A stretch of 64,000 bases of DNA from Bradyrhizobium sp. SK17. GTDB taxonomy: Bacteria > Pseudomonadota > Alphaproteobacteria > Rhizobiales > Xanthobacteraceae. The position numbers were made by a program, and so were the translations under genes. Below are positions 52,056 to 60,184 of this stretch, in pieces. How positions within the stretch are numbered: position 1 is the first letter of the stretch; the number at the start of each line of letters is the position of its first letter. The notes under the pieces are model-generated. The model did no database searches. It was not told the DNA's origin and worked only from the letters and a program-made list of their open reading frames with translations. The stretch spans positions 4,913,001 through 4,977,000 of the forward strand of contig NZ_CP025113.1 in the NCBI RefSeq assembly GCF_002831585.1. The letters run 5' to 3'.

Positions 52056-52439
52056 CTATTCCTTCGTCCTGATGTAGCCCGCGAGCCGTGCCTTCTGGTC
52101 GTGACACCAGGTCGTCATGCCGATGCGGCGTTGATCGAGGTCGGTGGTCTGGGTTGCGATCGCGACTTCCGTCATCAGGTCGTCCGACTGCTTCTCGCCC
52201 ATCTTGCCGCCGGTGTGCATGTAGGCGATCGCCTTGCGCACCTGTTCGGTGGTGCCGTCGGGCAGGTGCATGTCCTGTGCGCGCTGCACGAGGTCCTGAT
52301 AGACGAGATCGGTGCCGGGGCACTCGACCTTCGCGGCGAAGGCTTGCAGCACCATCGTGACATAGGCCGCGCGTGGATCGGCGGCGTGAGCCGGAGACGC
52401 TGCGACAATCAGTCCGCCCAGCAGCAGTGCGTAACGCAT
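52056..52439 (-). CDS. Small secreted protein of unknown function
   Basis: 127 aa from ATG 52439, with GGGAGG upstream. Signal peptide MRYALLLGGLIVAASPAHAA, then a helical part with two Cys (VECPGT, TTWCHDQ) and a conserved-looking segment VYQDLVQRAQDMHLPDGTTEQVRKAIAYMHTGGK. Predicted periplasmic. No family was recognised. Confidence 0.78.
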   Translation of the reverse strand: MRYALLLGGLIVAASPAHAADPRAAYVTMVLQAFAAKVECPGTDLVYQDLVQRAQDMHLPDGTTEQVRKAIAYMHTGGKMGEKQSDDLMTEVAIATQTTDLDQRRIGMTTWCHDQKARLAGYIRTKE

Positions 52440-52613
52440 GGAATTCCTCCCAATGTCTTTGACGTTTTTTACCAAGCTAGCGTCCAAGGGAACCGACTGC
52501 AACCGGAAGGACACACTCGCTGAGGGAACCGATCAAACCGATGTGTTCCATATTGCGTTGCCACGATTTCAGCACGATTTCGGCAGCATCTGGCGAAAGT
52601 TAACGCAGGGAGA

Positions 52614-53243
52614 ATGATCGTGTCGAAGTTGGGGCTTGCTGCCGTGCTGGTGGGGACACTCGCGCTTGGCGGCTGCATGCAGGCGACGTTGTCGCCGGTG
52701 ACGGATGCCGCGATGACGCCGCGCGATCGGCAATTGCTGGCGCATCCGCCCTATGCCGATGCCAAGATCCCGGATCAGTTCCAGCGTCACATCGTCGAGT
52801 ATACGCGCCGGGAGCAGCCGGGTTCGATCCTGGTCGATACCGACGCGCGCTACCTGTATTACGTGCTGCCCGGCGGCAAGGCGATCCGTTACGGCGTCGC
52901 GGTCGGCGAGGAGGCGATGGCCTTCTCGGGCGTGGCCACGGTTGGCCGCATGGCAGAGTGGCCGGACTGGGTTCCGACCGCGGATATCCAGCAGCGGCTT
53001 GGTCCGTACCCGAAGCGTGTCGCCGGTGGACCGGCCAATCCGCTCGGCGCCCGCGGCATCTATTTGTACCAGGGCAACAAGGACACGCTGTATCGCATCC
53101 ATGGCACCAACCAGCCCGAATATATTGGGCAGGCGATCTCGTCGGGCTGCATCCGGATGAACAACGCGGACGTGATCGATCTCTACCAGCACGTCAAGCC
53201 GGGCGCGACTGTGGTCGTGCTGCCGCCGGGACAGAGCGCCTGA
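52614..53243 (+). CDS. L,D-transpeptidase lipoprotein (ErfK/YbiS type)
   Basis: 209 aa. Lipoprotein leader with lipobox LGGC (Cys about 21), then a YkuD domain: SILVDTDARYLYYVLPGGKAIRYGVAVG and RIHGTNQPEYIGQAISSGCIRMNNADVIDLY with His and the catalytic Cys in SSGCIRM. Inner- or outer-membrane-anchored enzyme that crosslinks peptidoglycan or attaches lipoproteins. A palindromic GGAAC...GTTCC lies about 80 bases upstream. A strong terminator follows. Confidence 0.93.
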   Translation: MIVSKLGLAAVLVGTLALGGCMQATLSPVTDAAMTPRDRQLLAHPPYADAKIPDQFQRHIVEYTRREQPGSILVDTDARYLYYVLPGGKAIRYGVAVGEEAMAFSGVATVGRMAEWPDWVPTADIQQRLGPYPKRVAGGPANPLGARGIYLYQGNKDTLYRIHGTNQPEYIGQAISSGCIRMNNADVIDLYQHVKPGATVVVLPPGQSA

Positions 53244-53263
53244 TTTCGTATCCGAGAAAACAA

Positions 53264-53304
53264 AGCGGCCGATCGCTTGATTGCGATCGGCCGCTGTTCT
53301 TTTG
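53264..53304 (+). terminator. Rho-independent terminator of the L,D-transpeptidase gene
   Basis: A perfect 13-bp stem AGCGGCCGATCGC / GCGATCGGCCGCT (53264-53276 and 53283-53295) with a TTGATT loop and GTTCTTTTG after it. It also separates the gene from the convergent gene ending at 53321. Confidence 0.88.
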
Positions 53305-53320
53305 ACGGACGGTTGGATCG

Positions 53321-54325
53321 TCAGCGCAGCGGCATCGGCGGACGAACCACGGGGCCGTTGTCGTCGGCATCAACGACACTGGACTGCTGTTGCTGCGATT
53401 GCAGCGGTCGCGGTGCCACGACGGACTGCGGCGAGGTGGCAACGGGCGGCGGCAGCGGCGCCGCTGCTGTCGGCGGTGGCGGGACGTAGGCCTGCGCCGG
53501 CCGGCGCACCGGCGGCGGCGCAACGGCGGTGTGCGACGCCGTCGGCGATGCGATTGCGGCGCGCGGGCGTGGCGCGACCGGCCGCGGTTCGGCGGCCCTG
53601 GTCTCGGTGGTTCGCGCGACACGCTGATCCTGGCTCGCCTTGAGCTGGTCGATGCTGGTCTTGAGCTGTTCGATCTGCTGTCCCATGGCGGCGAGGTCGC
53701 GTGCCATCGACTGCAACAATTGCGTCTGGTCAGGCGCGGCCGACGCTGCTGGCGCCGGAACCGCGGCGGCAGCCGGCGTCGCCGCGGCGACCTCCTGCGG
53801 GGCAGCGGCGGGCGCTGCGTCGGCGGGCTGATCGGCCGCCGGTTGCGCTGCGGGCGCCTGAACCGGAGCAGGTGCCGCCTTGCCCGGCAGCAGCGACGCG
53901 AGCGCTTCGACCTGGGGCACGTACTCCACCACGATCTGCTTGACGCGATGTCCGTAATGTTGCCACGCCGCAGCGCCCATCGCGCTCACGATCGCGAACA
54001 CGAACCAGAAGGCGCGGATCGCCCATTTGTTGGTGGGGCGCGGGCCACGCTCGAGCCTGATGTCGTCCAGCTTGCCCTCATGGCTCGCGGCGCCATAGGC
54101 CGGTACGACCGGCGGAACGGCTGCGGCGGAAGGCGCCGGGGTCGTCGGCGCCGCCTGCGGCACGGGTGAGGGGGCGAGGGTCGGGCCGAAATACGGTTCG
54201 CGTTGGCCTGCCGATCCAGCGCCGGCCGGCGCTAGCGTTGCAGCGGGGTCGGCGCGGGTCGCGGCGAAGCTCGGCTCGATCGCGAAAATATCGTGCGGAT
54301 CTGCGTCTTTCAGTGTGGATTGCAT
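53321..54325 (-). CDS. Ala/Pro-rich single-pass membrane protein
   Basis: 334 aa. An acidic and Pro-rich N-terminal 100 residues, one membrane segment (AIRAFWFVFAIVSAMGAAAW, about 103-122), then an Ala/Pro-rich periplasmic part with a short coiled coil (QLLQSMARDLAAMGQQIEQLKTSIDQLKASQDQ) and a Pro-rich tail with repeated PPP and VAPRP. No signal peptide, no enzyme motif. A spacer or scaffold across the envelope is suggested by composition only. No family was recognised. Confidence 0.75.
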   Translation of the reverse strand: MQSTLKDADPHDIFAIEPSFAATRADPAATLAPAGAGSAGQREPYFGPTLAPSPVPQAAPTTPAPSAAAVPPVVPAYGAASHEGKLDDIRLERGPRPTNKWAIRAFWFVFAIVSAMGAAAWQHYGHRVKQIVVEYVPQVEALASLLPGKAAPAPVQAPAAQPAADQPADAAPAAAPQEVAAATPAAAAVPAPAASAAPDQTQLLQSMARDLAAMGQQIEQLKTSIDQLKASQDQRVARTTETRAAEPRPVAPRPRAAIASPTASHTAVAPPPVRRPAQAYVPPPPTAAAPLPPPVATSPQSVVAPRPLQSQQQQSSVVDADDNGPVVRPPMPLR

Positions 54326-54706
54326 GGCGGTCCCCGTATCAGTCCAAGGTCAACCGCAAATGGGCGGCCGGCAAATTTACGCTCTGTATCGACCCCTGGC
54401 CCTGACCCCACAACTCCAGTCCGGTTTGACCAAAGCAAGGCGAGAGGGTGGAGAGGTTGGGGAGTTTCGGGAACCGAAACTGGCGGTAACGGGCGCGGGC
54501 ATCGGCCACCTGAGCGGGACGCCCACGCCGTGATTTTTGGATCAATCCCCTGGGTTGTGTGGCGTATCCATCACAGCTGATGGGAAATCGCGTCGCGCCA
54601 GGCACCTCTCGCCGCGCTCCGCCTCCGTTCTGCCCTGATTGGATTCGGCTCATAAGGCGAGTGTTGGATTTTCGGCTTGGGCTGGGGCGCGAGTTGGGGA
54701 TGCAAC
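54326..54706. other. Intergenic stretch between divergent genes
   Basis: 381 bases between the start of the Ala/Pro-rich protein and RlpA. A 104-codon minus-strand frame here (54339-54653) has no ribosome site or domain. No clear promoter motif, repeat or hairpin was found, although both genes must have promoters in it. Confidence 0.45.
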
Positions 54707-55288
54707 ATGTTACGCGACGATGCAGTGATTCGGTACGTCGACGTTGAACGCAACGCGCGGCGAGTTCGCCCCGCGATCCTGTTTGCTCAAACGCGAAAGC
54801 CGCTCCGGCTGTTCGCCCTGATGATCGGCGCAGCGTCGCTTGCAGCCTGCGCCCAGTCGTCGGTCGTCAGCCAGCGCTCGCAGGCACTCGCGAGCCGGTC
54901 CGCCCCGGACCAACCGACGCACGCTGCATCGTCGCCGACACGGACACGCGTCGCGGCCGCGCGCATCCACAGGCCATACGCCTCGCACAAGACCGTCGAT
55001 ACCAAGATTGCGTCGCAGGGCGTCGCGAGCTTCTACAGCGATCAGCAGGAGACCGCGAGCGGCGAGAAGTTCGACGGGCACGAACTGACCGCCGCGCATC
55101 CGACATTGCCGTTCGGCACCAGGCTGCGGGTCACCGACGTCAAGACCGGCCGTTCCGTCACCGTCCGCGTCAACGATCGCGGACCCTATGTTCCCGGGCG
55201 TATCGTCGACGTCTCGTATTCCGCCGCGCAGTCGCTCGGCATGATTGGCAAGGGTGTCGCGAATGTCAGGCTCGACGTGGTGCAGTGA
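54707..55288 (+). CDS. rlpA: RlpA-type septal ring lipoprotein (DPBB domain)
   Basis: 193 aa from ATG 54707. The signal runs from about residue 30 to a lipobox LAACAQ (Cys about 48), so about 30 extra residues precede the hydrophobic core; ATG at MIGAASLAACAQ is too short to be preferred. The DPBB core is GVASFYSDQQETASGEKFDGHELTAAHPTLPFGTRLRVTDVKTGRSVTVRVNDRGPYVPGRIVDVSYSAAQSLGM. No SPOR domain, so it is a short form. RlpA cleaves denuded peptidoglycan glycans near the septum; the catalytic His and Asp (HPTLPFG, VNDRGP) are present. Confidence 0.92.
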   Translation: MLRDDAVIRYVDVERNARRVRPAILFAQTRKPLRLFALMIGAASLAACAQSSVVSQRSQALASRSAPDQPTHAASSPTRTRVAAARIHRPYASHKTVDTKIASQGVASFYSDQQETASGEKFDGHELTAAHPTLPFGTRLRVTDVKTGRSVTVRVNDRGPYVPGRIVDVSYSAAQSLGMIGKGVANVRLDVVQ

Positions 55289-55311
55289 GCCGCGCCGGCG
55301 GGCCGGGTTTG

Positions 55312-55345
55312 GGGATTTTTTCCGACCAGCTCGGGAAAAAGTCCC
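55312..55345. terminator. Long hairpin after rlpA
   Basis: GGGATTTTTTCCGA pairs with TCGGGAAAAAGTCCC (one G bulge and one G-T pair) around a CCAGC loop, 23 bases after the rlpA stop. It is probably an imperfect terminator or a 3' end processing hairpin. Confidence 0.5.
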
Positions 55346-55495
55346 GGCGGGGTGCGCGCTTTAATCCTGTTGTCTGAATGGCCGGTCCCACTAAGACTGA
55401 CGCCGCTACTTCCTCGCGCCGCTTTTTCCAAGCGCGTGGATTTCTACCCAATGAACCTTTCCCCGCCTTGGCGTCCCGCCCAAGGCGGGGTTTTT
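55346..55495 (+). ncRNA. Candidate small RNA ending at a strong orphan terminator
   Basis: CCCCGCCTTG (55461-55470) pairs with CAAGGCGGGG (55481-55490), followed by TTTTT, a strong intrinsic terminator 173 bases past the rlpA stop, with no gene in between. The sequence before it has C/U-rich unpaired-looking stretches (CTACTTCCTCGCG, AACCTTTCC) resembling anti-ribosome-site loops, and a small hairpin (GCGCCGC...AAGCGCG). A weak promoter pattern (TTGTCT, 16 bases, TAAGAC) lies near 55370. It could also be a long rlpA 3' UTR. Confidence 0.4.
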
Positions 55496-55575
55496 CATTG
55501 AGGGGCCATGCGCGCCGGATACGTTGACAGCGCGGGCCGGCGCCATAACCTCCGTTCTCCTCCAGAGGACGGCCT

Positions 55576-57144
55576 ATGCCCAGCAACAATCAAGAAACCG
55601 ACAGTCTCGCATCAGGTCGCCCGTCGCGGCGCGGGGCGTTGCAACTGTTCCTGGGCGGCGCCGCCGTCCTGTTGTCCCCCGAGGGACGCTCCGCCATGGC
55701 GGCAACGGCGCAGGCCGAGCCAGCCTTCGCCGATGGATTGTCACGCGGCCGGCCGGATGAGCAGGGCATCGCGCCATCCGCGATCCTGGATTTTCTCGAC
55801 GAGGTCGATCGCCAGGGTTACGAGCTGCACAGCTTCATGCTCTGGCGCAACGGCAAGGTGGTCGCGGAGGGCTGGTGGTCGCCGTACCGCGCCGATCGCA
55901 ACCACATGATGCACTCGCTGACCAAGAGCGTCACCGTGTGCGCGGTCGGGCTCGCCATGGCCGACAAGCGCTTTGGCCTGCAAGACAAGGTGGTGTCGTT
56001 CTTCAAGGACAAGCTGCCGCCGGTCGTCGACGACAAGCTCGCCGCGATGACGGTCGAGGATCTCCTGACCATGCGTACCGGTCACGCTTCGATGACATCC
56101 GGGTCGGCGTGGCGACCGATCAAGACCAGCTGGGTCGCCGAGTTCTTCAAGATCCCTGTGGTCTACCAGCCGGGCACCAAATGGGTCTACACTTCGGCCG
56201 CGACCTATCTGCTGTCGGCCATCGTCACCAAGACGACGGGAGAGGCGGTGGCGGATTATCTGAAGCCCCGATTTTTCGATCCTCTCGGAATCTCGGGCTA
56301 TGAATGGCCGGTCGGGCCGGAGGGCATCTCGCCCGGCGCCAATGGCCTGAGCTGGAAGACGGTCGATTGCCTCAAGCTCGGCATCCTGCATGCGCAAAAC
56401 GGCATGTGGAACGGCAAGCAGGTGCTGCCAGCCGATTGGGTGGCGGCGGTGCAGCAACCGCACGTCAAGGACACCTATGGCTATCAATGGTGGATCGGGC
56501 CCGAGACGTTCTACGCCGACGGCCTGTTCGACCAGCTCAGCTTCGTCTTCCCCAAGCACAATGCGGTGCTGGCGATCACCGCCGGCATTCCGCAACGCAG
56601 TGGTTTCAACAAGCTGGTGTTCCGCCATTTCCCTGCGATGTTCTCTGCCACGGCGGCGAAGAGCGATGCCGACGCCGACAGGCTGAAGGGACGGACCGCG
56701 GCCTTGCAATTGTTGCCGCCACTGGCGCCGGCATCGTCGCCGGTCGCAGCGGTGATTTCCGGCAAGACCTGGCAGATGCCGGAGAATGCCGATGCGATCA
56801 AATCGGTCAATCTCGCCTTCGCCGGCAACACCTGCACCTTCGCGCTCGAGGACGCCAGGGGCACGCACACGATCGAAGTCGGTCTCGATGCGCCGCGCGA
56901 GGGCACCACGACGATGACCGGCAACAAGCTGCATCATGAGTATCAGCCTGACGTCATGCGCGTGGTCGCGAGCGGGACCTGGCGCGACCTGCGCACCTTC
57001 GAGATGACCTGGACGTTCGTCGAATCGGCGTTCCGCGACACGGTCACTTGCACCTTCGAGGGGCCGCAGATGCGCTACGCACGCAGCGTCAACGTCAACT
57101 CGGCGGCGCTCGACATGCCGACCTTGATGGGAAAGTTGGCGTAG
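55576..57144 (+). CDS. Tat-exported serine hydrolase (beta-lactamase class C-like)
   Basis: 522 aa. Twin-arginine leader SRRGALQLFLGGAAVLLSPEGRSAMAA (residues 17-43). SLTK (114-117) gives the SxxK nucleophile, and YTSAATY the YxS motif (about 205-207). The region around 315-325 (YGYQWWIG) and FSVF-like residues fit the third motif. A C-terminal extra domain of about 150 residues follows. Likely a periplasmic esterase, peptidase or lactamase-related hydrolase of unknown substrate. ATG 55576 sits 10 bases after CAGAGGAC. Confidence 0.92.
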   Translation: MPSNNQETDSLASGRPSRRGALQLFLGGAAVLLSPEGRSAMAATAQAEPAFADGLSRGRPDEQGIAPSAILDFLDEVDRQGYELHSFMLWRNGKVVAEGWWSPYRADRNHMMHSLTKSVTVCAVGLAMADKRFGLQDKVVSFFKDKLPPVVDDKLAAMTVEDLLTMRTGHASMTSGSAWRPIKTSWVAEFFKIPVVYQPGTKWVYTSAATYLLSAIVTKTTGEAVADYLKPRFFDPLGISGYEWPVGPEGISPGANGLSWKTVDCLKLGILHAQNGMWNGKQVLPADWVAAVQQPHVKDTYGYQWWIGPETFYADGLFDQLSFVFPKHNAVLAITAGIPQRSGFNKLVFRHFPAMFSATAAKSDADADRLKGRTAALQLLPPLAPASSPVAAVISGKTWQMPENADAIKSVNLAFAGNTCTFALEDARGTHTIEVGLDAPREGTTTMTGNKLHHEYQPDVMRVVASGTWRDLRTFEMTWTFVESAFRDTVTCTFEGPQMRYARSVNVNSAALDMPTLMGKLA

Positions 57145-57276
57145 GCGCGACCACACGTTGCGCGTTGCCGCATCTTGCGGCGGCGCTTCCACCAAATTGT
57201 CACACTCCCAGCGAATTGCCGCCCAAAGCCGCTGCCAACAAACCGCCGAACGGAAGACGTCGGCGAGGGACAAGCG

Positions 57277-57456
57277 TTGGCCTACAAGATGATCGCAGAA
57301 CGCGAGAACGAAACGGTCAGGATCGAACGGGAAAGCACCTTCATCATCATCGCCAAGGCCAAGGTCTGGGCCAGCGAAGGATGGCAGGTGGTGATCACCG
57401 ACAAGGACGGCAAATCATATCCGCCCGAGGAGTTCGACAAGCTGCTCGCGGCGTGA
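57277..57456 (+). CDS. Conserved small protein of unknown function
   Basis: 59 aa from TTG 57277 (GAGGGA 6 bases upstream); ATG 57289 is an alternative. AYKMIAERENETVRIERESTFIIIAKAKVWASEGWQVVITDKDGKSYPPEEFDKLLAA is compact alpha/beta text with VRIERES-FIIIAKAKVWASEGW conserved-looking. Cytosolic. A 45-bp palindromic repeat begins right after its stop codon. Confidence 0.72.
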   Translation: MAYKMIAERENETVRIERESTFIIIAKAKVWASEGWQVVITDKDGKSYPPEEFDKLLAA

Positions 57457-57501
57457 GCATGATCCGGAAAAATGTGAAGCGGTTTTCCGAACGGATCATG
57501 C
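57457..57501. repeat. 45-bp palindromic repeat (copy D)
   Basis: GCATGATC (57457-57464) and GATCATGC (57494-57501) enclose CGGAAAA and TTTTCCG arms. It starts at the base directly after a TGA stop codon. It is in opposite orientation to copy B, with the same 45-base length. Confidence 0.85.
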
Positions 57502-57542
57502 CCAAATCAAAGCGCAACGACGCTTCAATCCAATCTCGCGCC

Positions 57543-58271
57543 TTAGCGCTGCGCTGACACCAGCATCATCATCGGTCGTTCAAGCTCGTCGGCGAGTTCG
57601 GGCATCGCCTTGATCTGCTCCCGGGTCGGGCAGAATTCCTCGACGTGACGCAGCGCGAAGCCGGCGCCGATCAGCGCGTTGAGCGTGGTGCCGATGGTGC
57701 GGTGATATTTCAGCACGCCCTTCACATACCAGTCGGTCCGCCGCTCGCCTTCGATGAAGTAGCGGTTGACCGGCCAGCTCTTGCGGCCATCCTCGTCCTG
57801 TCCCCAGCGCGGATGGGTGGCCGCCATGTAGATCGGATGTTCGATGGTGAAGACCAGATGCCCGTCCGGGACGAGCGCGCGATACAGCATGCGCGCCAGC
57901 CGATCGAAGTCCCTGATGTAGTGGAACGTGAGGGCGCTATAGGCCAGATCGAACGTGCTCTTCGGTAGTTCAAGCGTTTCGAGGTCGGCGATCTCGTAGA
58001 CGATCTCCGGATCCTGCGTCATGGCCTCGGCGCGCGCGATCATGTTCTGCGACAGATCGATGCCGCGCACCGCGGATGCGCCTTGCGCGCGCATCCAGCG
58101 CGATACCCAGCCGAATCCGCAGCCGAGATCGACCACGTGCTTGCCGGCGAGATCGGGCAGCATGGCGCGGATCGCGGGCCATTCGGGCGCACCTGGCAAT
58201 CCGTGGACCTGCCGCGGCAACTGGCTGTAACCGGCGAAGAAGCCGGGATTGTCATAGATGTTCTGTGCCAT
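57543..58271 (-). CDS. SAM-dependent methyltransferase (class I)
   Basis: 242 aa from ATG 58271. VVDLGCGFGWVSRWMRAQGASAVRGIDLSQNMIARA gives motif I and the acidic ribose-binding residue, and FDLAYSALTFHYIRDFDRLARMLYRALVPDGHLVFTIEHP the later motifs. This resembles small ubiquinone/menaquinone-biosynthesis-type and bile-type methyltransferases. Substrate unknown. The ribosome site is weak, but no better start is seen. Confidence 0.9.
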   Translation of the reverse strand: MAQNIYDNPGFFAGYSQLPRQVHGLPGAPEWPAIRAMLPDLAGKHVVDLGCGFGWVSRWMRAQGASAVRGIDLSQNMIARAEAMTQDPEIVYEIADLETLELPKSTFDLAYSALTFHYIRDFDRLARMLYRALVPDGHLVFTIEHPIYMAATHPRWGQDEDGRKSWPVNRYFIEGERRTDWYVKGVLKYHRTIGTTLNALIGAGFALRHVEEFCPTREQIKAMPELADELERPMMMLVSAQR

Positions 58272-58464
58272 GGTCACGCCAACCCGGAATGAGCGGAATC
58301 CGTCTTTCTGTAGCTGCCGCCGCTGCGCGTGGGAACCGCTGAGTGTGCTGCGCGACGGTGGTGACGTTGGAACCAGACGCAGCATTCGGCGGTTTTGATG
58401 TCAGCCCCGCGGGACGCGCGGCAACGCCTGTCCCTGCGGCACCTGACAGCCGAGGAGAGCGCCC

Positions 58465-58650
58465 ATGATAGCAGCGACAGAGATCCATAGCATCGCGCGG
58501 CAGATGCTACAGAAGCACGGCCCGGAGGCGATCGCCCAGGCGGCGCAGAACGCGGTGGCTTGCGAGAGCAAGGGCGATACCGAAGAGGCGCGCGGCTGGC
58601 GTCAGGTCGAGGACGCCATGAAGATCATGCGCGGGCCGCATCAGAGCTGA
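58465..58650 (+). CDS. Small helical protein
   Basis: 61 aa with GAGGAGAGCGCCC before ATG 58465. MIAATEIHSIARQMLQKHGPEAIAQAAQNAVACESKGDTEEARGWRQVEDAMKIMRGPHQS reads as three helices, and the pattern AARQMLQKHGPEAIAQAAQNA is typical of small conserved Rhizobiales proteins. Function unknown. Confidence 0.72.
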   Translation: MIAATEIHSIARQMLQKHGPEAIAQAAQNAVACESKGDTEEARGWRQVEDAMKIMRGPHQS

Positions 58651-58804
58651 CGGCGTCAATCACGATGCCTGATCGAATGTGTCCGGCGCACGCGCCGGAT
58701 CGTTCGATCATGCGATCCCCCGTGCCGCTTGCTTTCGCCGGAAATTCCGGGAACTGTGTTCCGGCAAGCAAGCCGTAGAAAAATTCTATCTGGGGGAATT
58801 CGCC

Positions 58805-59326
58805 ATGACTTTTTCACTCTACGACGCCACCGTTGCCAACTATCTGCAAATCCTCGGCGCCACTTCGGGCTTTCTCGACAAGAGCCTCGCGCATTTCAAG
58901 GATAATGGCGTCGATCCGGCGGAGATCGTCGAGACCCGGCTGTTCCCGGATATGCTGCCGTTCCGCTTCCAGGTGGTCTCGCTCGCGCATCATTCGCGCG
59001 GCGCGATGGAGGCCGCGAAGAACGGCGTGTTCATCCCGCCGTCCGGCAAGCCCGATCTGGATTACGCCGGCCTACAGGCGCTAGTGAAGGACGCGCACAG
59101 CGAATTGTCCAGCCTGACGCCGGATGCGGTCAATGCGCTGCTCGGGCGCGAGGTGATGTTCAAGATCGGGGATCGGTCGATGCCGTTCACGGCCGAGGGA
59201 TTCTTGATGTCGTTCTCGCTGCCGAACTTCTTCTTCCATTCGACCACGGCCTACGACATCCTCCGTCACAAGGGCGCGCCGCTGGGCAAGCGCGATTTCA
59301 TCGGCCGATTGAATCTGAAGAAGTAG
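58805..59326 (+). CDS. DUF1993 family protein
   Basis: 173 aa from ATG 58805 with GGGG upstream. SLYDATVANYLQILGATSGFLDKSLAHFKDNGVDPAEIVETRLFPDMLPFRFQVVSLAHHSRGAMEAAKNGVF fits the DUF1993 four-helix family (related to DinB-like bundles), with LPNFFFHSTTAYDILRHKGAPLGKRDFIGRL near the end. Cytosolic, function unknown. The upstream frame to 58679 is not needed. Confidence 0.88.
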   Translation: MTFSLYDATVANYLQILGATSGFLDKSLAHFKDNGVDPAEIVETRLFPDMLPFRFQVVSLAHHSRGAMEAAKNGVFIPPSGKPDLDYAGLQALVKDAHSELSSLTPDAVNALLGREVMFKIGDRSMPFTAEGFLMSFSLPNFFFHSTTAYDILRHKGAPLGKRDFIGRLNLKK

Positions 59327-59439
59327 CCGGTCGCGCGCCGACCTGCTCTTGCGGATGCGGCAACGCCCGTCACCGCCCGCAACAACACCCGGACCGTGCG
59401 CTGATCGGCACGGTCACCAGAATCAGAAGTCTAGGGACG

Positions 59440-59676
59440 CTAGCCTGCCCGGCGCCATCGCGGCACGGGATCGAGCGGCGTCCGGTAGAGTTCGCGCCGG
59501 TCGATGTCGGTGACGCGGACGGCGCAGCCGCGGGCCTTCAGCTCCGGCTTGACCTGCGACAGCTCGTTGGCGAGCTGATCGGCGCGATCGGTGGCGACGC
59601 TGATGTTTTCGAGGATGATGGTTCCCTGATTGCGGAACTCGTCACCCACCACGAGATCGAAGGTGTAGTACGGCAT
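59440..59676 (-). CDS. Small DUF6894-like protein
   Basis: 78 aa from ATG 59676 (GGAGAAC upstream). MPYYTFDLVVGDEFRNQGTIILENISVATDRADQLANELSQVKPELKARGCAVRVTDIDRRELYRTPLDP. The pattern of a short F-x-D strand, GD, an internal helix with A-x-x-x-A, and a final VRVTDxDRREL strand resembles the DUF6894 group; this is by eye. A related protein lies at 60185. Confidence 0.72.
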   Translation of the reverse strand: MPYYTFDLVVGDEFRNQGTIILENISVATDRADQLANELSQVKPELKARGCAVRVTDIDRRELYRTPLDPVPRWRRAG

Positions 59677-59950
59677 CCCGAAGTTCTCCGTTTCGGTTTG
59701 CATCACAGGGTAACACTGAGTCGAGCGTTCCCTAAGATGCGTCGCGCACAATCGTCGAGCGATCAGCGCAAAAACGATGTGCAGCGCGTCGCACGATCAA
59801 CCAATGAGCGTCACGCTGCACGGTCAAAGGAGTCCTGTGATCCAGCACACTGCCATGCCGTTAAGATTTGATTAAAACAGTCGTCGCAAGCTTGGACCCA
59901 ATTGGAATCGCAGCGGAACCGGGCTCCGGGAACCGGCAGTTGCAGGAGAA

Positions 59951-59980
59951 GGTCGGTGGCGTAACGCCCGCCGGCCTTTT
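59951..59980 (+). terminator. Orphan terminator-like hairpin
   Basis: GGTCGGTGGCG / CGCCCGCCGGCC with a TAA loop, one bulge and two G-T pairs, followed by TTTT. No plus-strand gene ends nearby (the closest is 625 bases upstream and separated by a minus-strand gene), so it may end a small RNA that starts near 59820. A 12-codon GTG frame with AAAGGAG before it ends at 59877. Confidence 0.45.
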
Positions 59981-60001
59981 CTCATCGCCGCTGCTCGCGA
60001 C

Positions 60002-60175
60002 CTAATCGCGCAGTGCAGCCTGCCGCCTGGCGCGGCACTTCGGGCCGGGCCCGCGCATGTAATACAGCTCGGGGCGATATGGGTTGGCGACGTGCTCGAT
60101 CAGCGCGAGGCCACGCGCGACAAGGCGGGCGAGGTGGCGGCGCAGCGGCTTCAGGACAAGCTCGATTGCGTACAT
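60002..60175 (-). CDS. 57-aa basic protein coupled to a DUF6894 gene
   Basis: ATG 60175 to TAG 60002, MYAIELVLKPLRRHLARLVARGLALIEHVANPYRPELYYMRGPGPKCRARRQAALRD, rich in Arg and Leu. It starts 9 bases after the stop of the DUF6894-like gene, and the ribosome site GAGG falls partly in that stop region. The helical opening and Cys-Arg tail are coherent, but no family is recognised. Confidence 0.6.
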   Translation of the reverse strand: MYAIELVLKPLRRHLARLVARGLALIEHVANPYRPELYYMRGPGPKCRARRQAALRD

Positions 60176-60184
60176 GACGCGCCC

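Noticed and set aside
52532..52556. GGAAC...GTTCC upstream of the short L,D-transpeptidase as an EcfG stress promoter
   Set aside because: The spacing to the -10-like GTT is 15 bases rather than 16-18, and the element is a simple palindrome, so the match is not convincing.
54339..54653. 104-codon minus-strand frame between two genes
   Set aside because: No start signal, no domain, and it covers the likely promoter region of rlpA.
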